64,000 nt of DNA from Punica granatum (lineage: Eukaryota; Streptophyta; Magnoliopsida; Myrtales; Lythraceae), in assembly GCF_007655135.1 (NCBI RefSeq), contig NC_045128.1:30908811-30972810 (forward strand), written 5' to 3'. The position numbers and the translations under genes were made by a program. Shown here piece after piece: positions 24,926 through 36,879 of this stretch. Below the pieces are notes generated by a model, which searched no databases, had not been told where the DNA came from, and saw nothing but the letters and a program-made list of their open reading frames with translations. Position 1 is the stretch's first letter; each line of letters starts with the position of its first letter.

Positions 24926-27900
24926 TCACTTCCCGAACGTGAAATCCGAGGAGCTGTTATTCATGGAGTGCTGATAAGTTCCAGTCCTTTGGAGCTCAAC
25001 AGCCCCCTGGGTTGGGTGTTGGCCCTCTTCGTCCAGCTCTACTATATCTGCTTTCCTGTTCCAGTGGGAGTCATCGGCCTCGTCGTGGCTGTATCTCGAA
25101 GGGGAATGTGACCCAACAGTCACCGCCCAGTGCTCAGTCTCGACGTGCGATGCCCTAGGGGTCACCGGGAGGCTGTCGAGACTCCGGTTCTGGTAGTTGT
25201 GGAGGAGGTGGATGGGAGAGGCACTGCGCTCTGGGGTGGCAGGGCGGCTTGAGAATGGTGTCACCGAGTTGGAGTGCTTGCTCTCCTTGGTGTGCCTCTT
25301 CGCCGTGTGGTGCCAGTGCTTCAGTGCCGTAGCCACCCGGTCATTGAAGATGGTTGGTTTCATTGTTGAGCCCATCTGCACCAATTAATGAGTATGAATA
25401 TATATTCATAATTCACACGGTGGTCTCCCACAAACAGACTGAACTCGGAGTAACACGAAATCAGAACTCAGACTTCAGTTTAGTGATTGATTTCCTAAAC
25501 AGATCAATGTCGGAGCAAACTGAAAGTAGGAGCTAGGATTTACTACTAACCTGTGTGACTAGAGCATAGAGTGGCAGGGTCACATAACTGCAAACAACTT
25601 GTACTAAGACCCTGCATAAAAATTTTCCAGTTAGACCAACTTTGCATTAGCACGGTTTTCAAAGTATCGATCAGCCAACGCTCGACTTAAAAACTCACCC
25701 CATTGATAATCTGATGACGATGTCTTCAATCTTGCTGTGGAAGCAGTTTCTTACGCTTTTGAATGCATACTGTGAAGCAGAAGTGATTCAATTGTCAGCC
25801 CAGGAGAGGGAATTGTAACTTAGACAGCGTCTAAGAGGATTCTTTCAGACTAAACTGATCGCGATGGTTCGCGATCTTGTAACAAGCAATGGGGGAGCCA
25901 CAACGATCAAGAGCTGTGATCAGCCAGATCGAGAAGTCAACACTCACCGTACTCCAAGCAAAGAAGGCTAGTTGGAAAGCATTCTGTGAAAGAAACCAAA
26001 AATGAAATGGCCGAAATCAGCATATTAATGTTCCAAGTGACAGAAAATGTACGCTTCGGATGTAATTCAAGCGAAAAGTTGTGCACAAAGAGCTACCCGA
26101 GTAAGTACTAATCTGATAATTACCTGAAAGAGGACGAATTGGATGAGGAAGAGGATGAACCGGGGCCGACCGAACCAGAAAAGGTCGTCATCGGGCTGAA
26201 CCACTGGGGTGCCTTTTACCACATCCCCTCGCTCTTGAATTTGGATTCCCATCTTCGTGATGATCATTTGGAGCTTCGTCCCCACCAGTAAGATTATCTG
26301 CAACATTTGCATTTCGAATCATCACGACTCAAATATCCTTTGTATGTATATGAAAGGAGAATGTACACTAGGAAATGATCAAGAATATTGGTTTAAGTTG
26401 GGCTTACAATCAAGGAGATGAAGGGCAACCATAGGTAAGAGTACCATCCTGCACAAAGATAAAGATCAAACCAGCCCTTTCTTAGCCATTCGGAACATAA
26501 AAGGTTTGCACAAAAACTCGTTTCCGGGCTGCTTTCACTATTTTGTAAGATAGCTTCTATGAATACATCATCGTGAATCTTTATTACCGCTTGTGTTTGA
26601 GAGCAGGAAGAGCACTGCAGAGAACCAAATAACTGGACTGCAAATTTGACAGCAACATTGGCTGGTAAGTCACTAATCCAGAGGGAAAAATAAATCTCTG
26701 ATGAATTAAATGTTTTGTGAACCGACCTTATGCCGACTATGACTTTGAAATCCTCCTCGAGCGACCTGTGGATGTATTTTTGGAAGTCGAATCTTGTCTC
26801 GTTTTCAGGGGCCAGATGTGCCTGAGATAGGAGTTAGACGATGATTATCAGTTATGGATCCAATGGAGATTACATCAGATGGGCATTTTGGATGGTCTAT
26901 ACAAATGTTTTTTTATATGTTTAATTGACTTACTATGATGAATCCATGTCTTAATGCCATGTAGTCAACTTTGGTCACAGACCCAAAGAACTGTCTGAAG
27001 AAACAGACCTACAGAAAACAGAGGACAACATTTTATAAGGTTTTCCTGTATTTCCAATGCCAGTAATAATTCCAGAAAAAAAAATTGTCTTCCATTTTTA
27101 TAAATAACAAGGTGATACACACGCTTTGCGCGGTAATATTTTATCAATTCTTTTATAGGTTAATGTAAATAATCAATACATACGATGCGAATAAATAAAT
27201 AAAAACATATATTTTAATATTTTAAGATAGTAACTCTATCTTAAAGAAATATCATGCAAGAGTAAAGGTTTATATAAAGCAACTAGAAGATATATATATG
27301 AAATGAAACGAACTTTAAAGTCCACCATTCATAAGAATTTCGGTGCGTTGAATTTGATAAGATATCTATTATTTCAAAAAGGCTCATAATTATACATCAA
27401 TACATACAAATAATATGGGCATATAACGAAAAATCGTTGAATATGATATATCAATTAAAATATGATGAAAGTTCATTTTGCCAGAATTAAAAAGGACAAA
27501 TACACGAATCTCTCTATTCAGAATTAAATTCTCTGAACAGTTTAAAAGACTATTAACCATGAGCTGATAGTTTTAAAATAGCGTCCTCTCATAAGTACTC
27601 GTCGGTTTTTATATATTATAATAGATAATAAGCATTATGGACAATAGACTTACAATCCAAAGAGTAACAGGTGACTTGCTCCAAAAATGCAGATGCCTTC
27701 TCCCAAATGATGTATCCCTTGCAAATCTAAACCTCTCAGGATCTACAGAAGATTTCAAAAAAAGGAAAAAAACATTCTTTTATCTTGTTTGCTAAGTATA
27801 TCATCATATTAATTTTTTAACTATGTATCGAAATAATTTACTACTTAAATTCAAGTCAATATTATAAATAATATTTTTAGTTAAATGGATTTTTATGAAT

Positions 27901-29786
27901 GACTAGACAGCGCAAAGTACTGGTCTGATGATTGATCTAATAATTTTTTAACGGAGACATTACAAGCATACATTTAAGATACTCACCAGTCGGAAGGCAA
28001 AAAAAAAATCTAGATTTTGTATATATCCTGTCCTTCTCAAAAAAATAATAATTTAAGAATTATTGAAGAAGGGGCCAAGCCAACTGGACCACATGGATAG
28101 ATAATAGCATTTAATTCAAGAGGGGGGACACATTACCATTGAAATATTGATGTTCGATTGTCTTTGTCTCGTTTTCCCACAACTTCCACTTCCTCATCTG
28201 CATGTTTTTCATTATTTCAATTAAATAAATCAACTTTTTCTTGTCCAAAACAAAACTAGATAAGTAATTAAACCAAAAGAAAAGGGGCTCTCAAGAAAAT
28301 ATAATATATTACCTTGAAAGTGCCCAAGGCCAAGGTTATGATGCAGGAGAGAACATGGCAAATTGCCAGCACAAAGATGAATATGTGAAGCTGGTGAATT
28401 GCATATGCTGTCATAAATGCTACTTTGCCCTGCAATTACAAACATAACCAGATTGGTCATTCCGATTATCTTCTTTATAATTGTCCTTTATCGGACACGC
28501 GATTGTCCTTCGAAATATTAACTCGAAAGCTATTTCACTTATAAGAAAATATAGAAGAAATGGTATGGGAAATTCTCTAAATTCTAACTTTAATTTTAAG
28601 ATTTCACAATTTAATTTTAAGATTTTAACTCTAACTTTAATTCTACTCACTACATAACAAAAGTCAGCAACACAATTATTATTTTTTCATTTTTCTTCAA
28701 TTTTTTTAATCATTCAATTCAATTTTTAATAATAAATTCTCTCAACTATTCATTACTTTTTTCACAATTCAACAATACAATCATTACTTTTTTTCAACTA
28801 TTCATTACTTTTTCACAGTTTTTCTCATAATTCAACATCACAATCATACAAACCAATTAAAATCAAAACTCAACTCAACTCAGCTCAATTCTAAAACCAA
28901 ACACACTATAAACCATTTTTTAAAGAAATTTCTATTTGAAAGCAACCTCATTTTGATACCTGCGTTGTGCAACTATCCTTCCCCGTCGAGGCCGAACTTT
29001 CCCCGTATGGATAAACCTTGGGCGGCCCACTACAGGGGCGCCAGGTAAATGCTACTTTCTTTGAAATGCACATGCCTGATATCGGATCTTGAAGTATGGT
29101 TAGCAGCAAAGATATGAAACCCAGCAGCATAAGCTCTGCGCGAAAGAAAGAAAAGCAGTCGAAGTGGATCGATTATGGGTAGGCAACTTAGGCTCAATAC
29201 ACAATGACTGTTATATCGCTTTCTACGTAAGACCGGACGGCGAATTCATGAAGGACCAAAGGCATGTACCCTCTTTAACTTTCTCAAGGGCCTTAACAAG
29301 TGCTGGCTTCCTTTTCCTTTCTAGCCACTGCAGAATACGTAACCACAAGTGATCAATACTCGTAAACTACTCTTAATCATAAAAAAGGCAGGCAGTTCGA
29401 GATTTCAAAAACCTCTGAAGCTTTCTTTACTACCCTTTGATCCGGCAATTGCCGGGTACATGTAGAAAACATCAGTATGAACTATCTTCATAGAAAGAAA
29501 GTATATGTCAAAAAGCAAAAGGAAATGAATTAGTGCGAAAAACTCAAACATCTTCGACTTATACTGACCCTACGCACTCTCGATAATTAACTGAGGAGAA
29601 ATCTTCCGGAAGCAAAAGAAGAACATACATGTAAAACCTGAAGCTTGTTATCATGCTGAGAATTACCTTGCCTACGAGGTGGATGATGTGCTCGACAAGG
29701 AGGGAGATGGCGAGCAACGCAAAACACACAGTCGCCACTGCCCAAGTCGCAGTTTCGTCCAGCTTTCGCTCGTACTCTTCCACCAT
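24926..29786 (-). CDS. MLO: MLO-3: MLO seven-transmembrane protein
   Basis: Fifteen exons: 29786-29667, 29327-29270, 29135-28960, 28429-28313, 28197-28137, 27742-27654, 27008-26934, 26821-26727, 26637-26588, 26448-26408, 26297-26124, 25983-25948, 25769-25699, 25611-25551 and 25375-24926. They encode 557 residues. The start [15 protein letters not shown] was chosen because it aligns with the MLO-1 and MLO-2 starts; an in-frame ATG seven codons upstream (29807) is possible. Conserved loop cysteines, the calmodulin-binding helix and a C-terminal DFTF (clade V D/E-F-S/T-F motif) are present. It shares with MLO-2 the 16-residue loss in loop 1 and an extra residue in exon 13, so the two are sister copies. 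Introns 3 and 6 carry insertions. Expected role as for MLO-1: a plasma-membrane protein, candidate powdery mildew susceptibility factor. Confidence 0.92.
27110..27635. mobile_element. ~525-bp insertion in MLO-3 intron 6
   Basis: MLO-1 and MLO-2 read straight from 'ccattttt...aataa' to 'gcaatatgg' or 'gcactatgg' here, but MLO-3 carries about 525 extra bases. The insert has CGCTTTGCGCGG near its left end and 'tatattataatagat' near its right end. It is AT-rich and non-coding. It is clearly an insertion by comparison; the class is unknown. Confidence 0.6.
28588..28908. mobile_element. Tourist-like MITE in MLO-3 intron 3
   Basis: A 321-bp insert flanked by TAA on both sides. MLO-2 has the empty site 'attctaaaccatt'. 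The right end is AACCAAACACACTA. The interior 'actattcattacttttt' and 'aattcaac' repeats match the copies at 53074, 53733, 55641 and, reversed, 57040. A 3-bp TAA/TTA target suits PIF/Harbinger (Tourist) MITEs. Confidence 0.75.
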
Positions 29787-29833
29787 TTCTTTTCCTTTTA
29801 TGCTCACCCTTCACTTAAACAAGAGGCGTACAC

Positions 29834-29865
<32 letters not shown>

Positions 29866-32800
29866 AGTTCTCCTCCTGCGGGCCAGAGTTAGATCGTGAA
29901 AACCGGATGAAATGCTATTAATATTGACGTGAAGTGAAGGAGAAGGGGCAGGGGGCAGACTAAAGTGAAGAAGCTGTTGAATGGCTGTCCAAAGACCAAC
30001 TTGTGTTATTGCGTTTTTGCAGGCCTATCTCCTATATATATATGTACCTATGTGCATGTATATATATATATATATTTTTTTTTTCAGTAACTTATATGTA
30101 TACATATATGTGTGTGCGCGTATAGACATAGTATAGGCACTCAACTGAGAAGAACCGGTAATAGAAGAAAATTCAAAGGCTTTGGACTAGTCCAAACGGT
30201 GGAGAGTGGACTCGAAAAATGCCAATATATCCCTATATACAGTTAGATATATATCTGCGTCTATATCAAATTAGTAACATCTTCCGACCGAAAATAAAAG
30301 AAAAGGTAACATCTTACATATTTGTCTTTTTTGGGTGAAACCATCTTATATATTATTAAAAAGAGTCTAACGCAGTAACGCATACTTTTGTCGGGTAATT
30401 CAAAAGTTATAAATTCGATACTTAATGAGACTACGCGTATTCCTTTATTAGCTATTAGGATTTTTATTTTATTATATTAGACCTATGAACCTTCCTGTGT
30501 AACCAAAAAAAATATCTTACATATTTTATATTGTAATTAATCTTTTATATTTTATGTTCTTTCACTGTTTTATCTATTTGATGATTACCGTAACATATAA
30601 TAAAGATAGAAAATAATAATATATATGTGTATTTAACGGTCAGTGAGGATTGAGACCTGGGGTGGGGACGAAAAATTACGTGTAATTGACTTTTAATTTC
30701 AACCGGAAAATTATGGGTTGACGTGATCAAAAGGAAATTATAAAACACACGCAAGACAAGAGAAAAGCCACCCAAGGGCAAATTAGGAAGAGGATTAGAG
30801 AGACGTCAATAGTAAATATAAATTAAAGATTATATTATGAAGTACGTACCTCCAAGATTAAAGGAGGATTTGTACAAATGGGCCAATAAATTTGTTTGCT
30901 AATTTTTCAACTATCTTTAACAAATTTTGACCATCTATTCCCAAATGTTTCATCTACTTTTTATCCATTTATTAAGTTTCAAACTTACCCATCATTGGGG
31001 TGTATTATCTCTCAACTAAATCAATTCCCGTCCAATCATGGTGCATTTTGCTACCAATGGTCGGTAAAATTCCAATCTAAGATTTGATCATGTCATTGGG
31101 CATGCATGACTCGTGACTAGCTATTCCGGAGCCAGAGGCTCTTCAAATGGAATATCGCGCGTGGTTGTTTTTCCAATATCCGGTATTCGACTTCATTCTG
31201 TTTTTGAACCTCCAAGATTCTCTACCTATAATAGCTAGCAAATCATTTCGTGCCCAGTAAAGGGTTAATTCTTTATCAATATGCATGGGCAATATATTAT
31301 AATATAAAGTCTTGAGGTTTGACTAATCTCCAATAATTCGAAAAGACATTAGTATTTTTTAATTGTATATTATCTTCTCCCATAAAGCATTTGGCGTTCT
31401 TCTAACTAAAAATTTGTTAACTAAATTAATCCTACGATTTATGTTAGTCAAGCCAATTATAAATTAGTGATTACTGGAGGATTTGGTGATGTAACACCCC
31501 AGGTCTGCGACACGTGTACATGTATACTAATGAAAATCCTAATGAAAAATACAAAGCATTGAACCGGTCATGGAGGGGTCCGTTTGTACAAGTGGAAGAA
31601 AAGCCAGATGCATATGATCATAATAATCATGTTGATTGTAATTTTGCTATCGTCGCAAAAACTCTCGAGGCGAACCATGCGTGAGACTATTCATCTCAAT
31701 AAGGCTATTCCAAAATTGACATGCCCTCCCGTTCGAGAAATATCTTCCTACATACATAGACTTGTCAAATTGGGAAATTCAAAACCGATGGAAAGAAAAT
31801 TGGGATATATATATATATATATATATATAACTTCTTTTCCGGGAAAATTATCGATTGTATGTTAACTAAAGAGAGACATCGACCAAAGAAGAGAAGATCA
31901 TAAAGATAAGAACTTAATAATCTACCCCAAAATAGAAAAGATATGAACTTGGTAGATTCTTGTCTTATGAAATGTCTAATTAATACTCCTTTCAATATCA
32001 TATGAAGATGAGTCGTGTATATTCCGTCAGAGAAGAAGATTGAACCTATGCATGCAATGCAACGCTACTTGTTTTTTTCTGGTCACTAGTGGGTGGGTCG
32101 GGGTCTAAGGCCCTTTCAACATCCATACTTTCAAATTACAAAAGGACTTCTTCTACGTGGAGTTTCCAAGTTTGACCGGAGGATTCATCGCAACGAGAAA
32201 AGTCAACGCGTACAAATGTGTACTTATGTCCCCAGCCAGCCTATGGAACATTATTTGGGCAAGGGATAACGAGTGGTTCCTGAATTTTCACGGCCTATTA
32301 GTTAAGAGATTTTGAAAATATAATGGGAAACGGTCGTCCCCAGTGTTTATTTTCTTTTTGGTGAACGTCGTCCTCCCTTTTTTTCTGAATAAAAACTCGG
32401 TCTTATCTCTATGAGATTCCATGTGGAGCCATTCATCAATAATTAAATTGACATGATTGGTGATTACCCATATATATTATCTGTTGATTTTGACCACTTT
32501 TACATATTCATGTACGTTAATATGAAGTAATTAGTTTTTCTTCATTTATCTAAACGTCAACTTCCAAATCAATTAATGGAGTAATATGAAAGAATAAACT
32601 TCACTTTCATCTTAGCAAGATTATCTTGGAATATGCCGTGCATGAGCCGGCGGATCAAAGATCTTTCTTTTGTAAAATAATCAATTTTTATTTTCTTTCT
32701 TTCTTTTTTAATTTTATTGAATGGATAATTATTTGTAAAATAATCAATCAATCAGGTTTTTCTTTATAATTGTTTCTTAGTTTCTCAGGATATTGATTGG

Positions 32801-33197
32801 ATCGTTAAATATGACACTACACTGATATGCTTTACGGTTTCGATGTCCCATGTTGTCTTTCTTTGATCGTTAAATATGACGCTGCAGTGATTTGCTTCTA
32901 CTACATATCTATTCCTCGTCCAATCCAAAGAAATGGGAAAAAAAACGATATATATATATATATATATATATTACGTGCGAAAGTGCTTGGAGTTGGTGCA
33001 ATGAATTCAAAATAATAACACAATACAATCAAGTAAAATTCTATCAATCTCTCTTTAATTTGTCAAGTATCTTTTTCAAGTCTCAATTCCTTTATCATAT
33101 AATAAATCATTGGAACGGCTCAAAATTTGTAATATTATACATAGAAAAAATAAACTAATAATAAAATCAATTACGTCACACGTGAGCATGAATTTAG
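29787..33197. other. MLO-3 upstream region, AT-rich intergenic DNA
   Basis: The 5' flank of MLO-3 with a (TA)n run at 29838-29864 and others near 30058, 31805 and 32948. Sequence to about 32000 is similar to that upstream of MLO-1. From about 32000 to 33197 I see no gene and no recognised repeat. The short frames present look random in AT-rich sequence. Confidence 0.5.
30361..30512 (+). repeat. SINE-like repeat, copy A
   Basis: Similar to 56178-56312. Both have a tRNA-like box-B candidate (TTCGATACTTA / TTCGATACTTAT), then 'attcctttattagctatta' type sequence and an A-rich end after 'ccttcctgtgtaa'. Pol III-type heads and short length suggest a SINE. Box A is degenerate. Confidence 0.45.
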
Positions 33198-33200
33198 TCT

Positions 33201-34493
33201 CACTACCAAAAATATTGGGATTACCAAGGGATTGCGTTCCTTGGTAAAATTCCCTCAAAAGGCCCTCAGAAACTTTATTGAGGGATTTTTCCCTAGGTAA
33301 TTACCGAGAGAAAATCCATCGGTAATTTCCTCAGTAAAATAATAAAGAAAATAAAGAAAATAAAGAAAATATTTTAAAAAATAAGTTACCCAAAGAAAAA
33401 TCCCTTGCCAATATAAAAAAATATCAATTTTTTAATAAAAATAAAAATAATAAAAATGATAAATGAGAAAATTAATATTTTTTTACAATAATAATTGTAG
33501 AGATATATATCACATATAAATCATATTTCTCGAAGAGAATATTATATTGTAAGTTAAATATAAAATTAATTTAATTTAGGATTGAACGTTTTAAATATTT
33601 ATATTAAATATGAAATCAATTAATTTAAATATTTAAAATTTGAGTTTTTGAACAAATATATATAAATAAATATATAAATATAATTACGTGTCAGTAATGG
33701 ACATGCTAATTTTATCTCCAAGTTAGTAAACAATAGTTTATGTATTGAAAATAATTAAGATTATGTTTATGCTCAAAGCGCGATTTATAAATAGATGCAT
33801 TTTATAGTTACTTACCATTTTAATATTGTACAGGAAAAGTTTTAAAAAAATGAATGAAATAAATAGTATTAGAAATAAAACCACAAAAATTATTATAGGG
33901 TATTTATATCGAATAAATAAAACATAAGTGCAACTATACAGTAAATAATTAAAATTAAGTCAGAAAAACTTTTAGCAAATTTATTTTGATAAAGAAAAAG
34001 ATTAGAAGTTAATTAAAAAATTAAATACAGTCTATGATAAGTAGAAACAATTGCATAGGAAAGAGACAAAGACATGGCATAGCGTGGTGATAGCGCCGGA
34101 CCCGGGTTCAAATCTTATCCAGAGCAAAAAAGTGCTAGAATTATTTGTGGGAGGGGAGCACCAGCGCCGATGCTCCCCCGGTTAGTGGGCCGACCTGGGC
34201 CTCCCTAGTCTTGGGCCTGACAATTTTTTTTCCTTGGAAAATCCGTCGGTACGTTATCGAGGGAATTTTTCCTCGGTAATCTCTTGGTTTTGCCGAGGGA
34301 CAATGTCCCCGATCAAGTGCAATGGGATGTGTCTACTCTCCCTGCTTGTGGCTCGTCCGTGATAACTTCTTTGGATTTGCGCCTTGGAAGATCCCTCGGT
34401 AATTTTGTCGAGGCAAAAATCCCTCGAGAATCCTTCTATAATCTTGCTTACCGAGGAATCCTCCCCTCGATAATCCCGGTAATTTTAGCAATG
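33201..34493. mobile_element. Non-autonomous CACTA (En/Spm-type) element
   Basis: Left end CACTACCAAAAATATTGGGA; right end, in reverse, CATTGCTAAAATTACCGGGA. Both are flanked by TCT (33198-33200 and 34494-34496), a 3-bp target duplication typical of CACTA elements. Subterminal motifs of the 'ccctcggtaat' / 'ttaccgaggga' kind repeat many times in both orientations near each end (33215-33340 and 34240-34490), as expected for transposase-binding repeats. The interior is AT-rich with no transposase. The right terminus has mutated from CACTA. Confidence 0.8.
34065..34235 (+). repeat. Possible SINE nested in the CACTA element
   Basis: Contains GGTGATAGCGC (box-A-like) and GACCCGGGTTCAAATC (box-B-like), then a GC-rich body and an 'aattttttttcc' end. 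The composition is sharply unlike the surrounding AT-rich element. It is not a usable tRNA gene, since no cloverleaf can be closed. Confidence 0.4.
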
Positions 34494-34496
34494 TCT

Positions 34497-35961
34497 TTCC
34501 AAGTACGCACACAATCAGGTGTAATAGGAATGAGAGGTCCTAGTTATCTTTGCTCACGCTGCACACCCAAATGTTATCCCTCGTTAAAAGATTCACACAC
34601 TATATTCAATTTCTCATTCTTCATGGAATATATAATCAGCATATATTTTCGTATCTATAATTTAAATGGCATCTATATATGCATATATAATCGAAACTAT
34701 ATATATATATATTCAAATGGCATATATATCCATATAGTTCAGACTATATTCCGTTATATATAATACATATATTAGGCCATGTATATATATAATCAACATA
34801 TTCTACTGCATATTCTTTGCTTTGTATATATATACTCCGTTGGGCTATATGTGGATGTAACTTATATATTTGATTGACAATTTATATGAGAATATTTTCT
34901 TGATAAAACAATATAAAATCTTCTTCTAGTTTCATGATAATATGACAACGTTAGAGAGATTCATTTTATATCTTTGAAAACGTGACGACGTGAGAATTCA
35001 TCTCCGAACTTTGTTATTTTATATATATATATATATATATATATTTTGAGCCAATATCTTATACTATTATACAAGAGAATTTCTTATTTTATAATTATCT
35101 CTCCATTTTCTATAGTTTCTATAACACTCTAGGCAAATCCCACATCGACCAAAGAAAAAAGGGAGGAATGCTAGCTAGAAATTTTGAATTTTCTGTACAC
35201 ATTGACTTTTTATTATATAGTGTATCATGCACGTACAAATTTTATACAAATTTTCTCAAAGTAGTTGTTGTTATTCTTATTGTTGTTGTTGTTGTTGTTA
35301 TTGTTATTATGCTAGGATGCTATCCGTTGGACCAGCAGCTTGATCTTTAGTTGTGATGGACCGGGACTGGGAGGAGGCAAAGAAGCTGCAGACAAGAACT
35401 GCAACCGGAGGGGAAGGAAAGGAGAGCCGATCGGGTAGGGAGAGACAGGGACGAGGAGGGGCAGCCACCGCGCCGTTTCTACTGTGACTAGGTAGGACAG
35501 GGTAGGTAGGTTAGAGTAGCCGATCTAGGCAAGTCGGGGTTCAATCACAACCTGTCAGAAGGCAAGGATGCCATTGTTGTCATTGTCATCATGTTCACCC
35601 CCCCCCCCCCTTGGCCTATAACTCTAACCGAAGAGGGAGAAGGCGCGGCCACCAGAAAGGAAGGGGAGATAGACACCAAACGAACCTTGCGAAACGAAGA
35701 GATTGAGGTGGAGGGCTGATATAATTTTATGATTTTGGGTGTATTTGATCTTTTTCTCTAATATATCATGCATCATAAAGCTCACCACCATTTACTTAGG
35801 TCTTGTTCGCTACACAGAAATAGAATGAAATGAATTTTATATAGGAAATGTAATCGTATTTGGTCAAAAAATGTGATTTTTTTTAATGACCATCACAAAA
35901 TGAATGAATATAATTATAATATTATACTTATTTATCAAAATCATGTTATATACATTCTTAG
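34497..35961. other. Intergenic, microsatellite-rich
   Basis: Holds several (TA)n runs (for example 35022-35043), a (GTT)n run at about 35263-35308, a GC-rich patch at 35350-35700 and a run of 13 C at about 35599. No gene is supported. Confidence 0.5.
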
Positions 35962-35970
35962 AAATATAAA

Positions 35971-36870
35971 GGGTAAATTGCACCAGTAGTCCAAAATGTT
36001 TTACAAATGTTTCATGATGGTCCAAAAAGTTTTTTTCGCTACATGATGGTACAAAATGTTTCAAAGTTGTTTCATGATGGTACAAACCGTCAACTCGAGC
36101 TTAACGCCGTCAAGCCAACGCTGACGTGACTACTATGTGTCACCTCCTTGCTGACGTGGCCGAAAAATTTTAAAGAATTCGAAAAAAAAAACGGGGAAAA
36201 CGGGGAAAAAGAAGGGGAAAGGGGAAAAACGGCGAAAAAGAAGGGAAACGGGGAAGGGAAAAGGAAAAGGGAAAAGAAGGGGAAGAGGAAAGGGAAAAGA
36301 AGGGGAAAGGAAAAGGGAAAGAGGGGAAATTTTAAATTTTAAATTTTTAGAAAATTAAAAAAAATTTATAAAAAAAAATTATTTAAAAAATTAAATTTTA
36401 AAAAAAAATAAAATTTTTAATATTTTAAAATGTTTTTTTCTAAATTTTTACTCTTTTTTGTATTTTTTGTATTTTTTTATTTTTTTTATATTTTTAAAAA
36501 AAAATAAAAAAAATTAAATTTTTTAAAAATAATTTTAAAATTTTCAATATTTGAAAATATTTTTTTATTTTTTTTTCAAAATTTTTACTCTTTTTTTGTA
36601 TTTTTTTTAATTATTTTTGTATTTTTTTGGACTTTTTAAAATTTTATTTTGTCTTAAATGACGTGGCGCACTATGATTGGTTACACGTAACAAAAGTGAC
36701 ACATAGGACGCGCCACGTCAGCAAAATGTTAACGGCGTCAGCTCGAGTTGACAGTTTGTACCATCATGAAACAACTTTGAAACATTTTGTACCATCATGT
36801 AGCGAAAAAAACTTTTTGGACCATCATGAAATATTTGTAAAACATTTTGGACCACCGGTACAATTTATCC
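35971..36870. mobile_element. Mutator-like element (MULE), non-autonomous, perfect 9-bp TSD
   Basis: Exactly 900 bp, from GGGTAAATTGCACC to GGTACAATTTATCC (near-perfect inverted ends). It is flanked by AAATATAAA at 35962-35970 and 36871-36879. The arms are inverted for about 200 bases, sharing 'catgatggtccaaaaagttt' and 'ttcgctacatgatggtacaa'. The interior has a purine-only tract of G and A (36180-36330) and then an AT-rich stretch. No transposase is encoded. The 9-bp target duplication and long TIRs identify the MULE class. Confidence 0.88.
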
Positions 36871-36879
36871 AAATATAAA

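Larger units (their letters stand above)
23943..32000. repeat. MLO duplication unit 3, with a copied ABC1K 3'UTR
   Basis: Starts with 23943-24330, a copy of the ABC1K 3'UTR (5519-5900) with no ABC1K coding sequence, then continues through MLO-3 to about 32000. Extra insertions relative to the other units lie in MLO-3 intron 3 (28588-28908) and intron 6 (about 27110-27635). The unit shows that one duplication spanned from the ABC1K 3'UTR to beyond the MLO promoter. Confidence 0.75.

Noticed and set aside
34080..34130. Possible tRNA gene
   Set aside because: Box-A- and box-B-like motifs occur, but no acceptor stem or anticodon arm closes; a SINE head is more likely.
35595..35612. Run of C bases as a possible regulatory element
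   Set aside because: A bare homopolymer with no context; could be replication slippage or an assembly artefact.
36148..36342. Open frame rich in Lys, Gly and Arg
   Set aside because: It is a purine-only simple-sequence tract inside the MULE; composition explains the frame.
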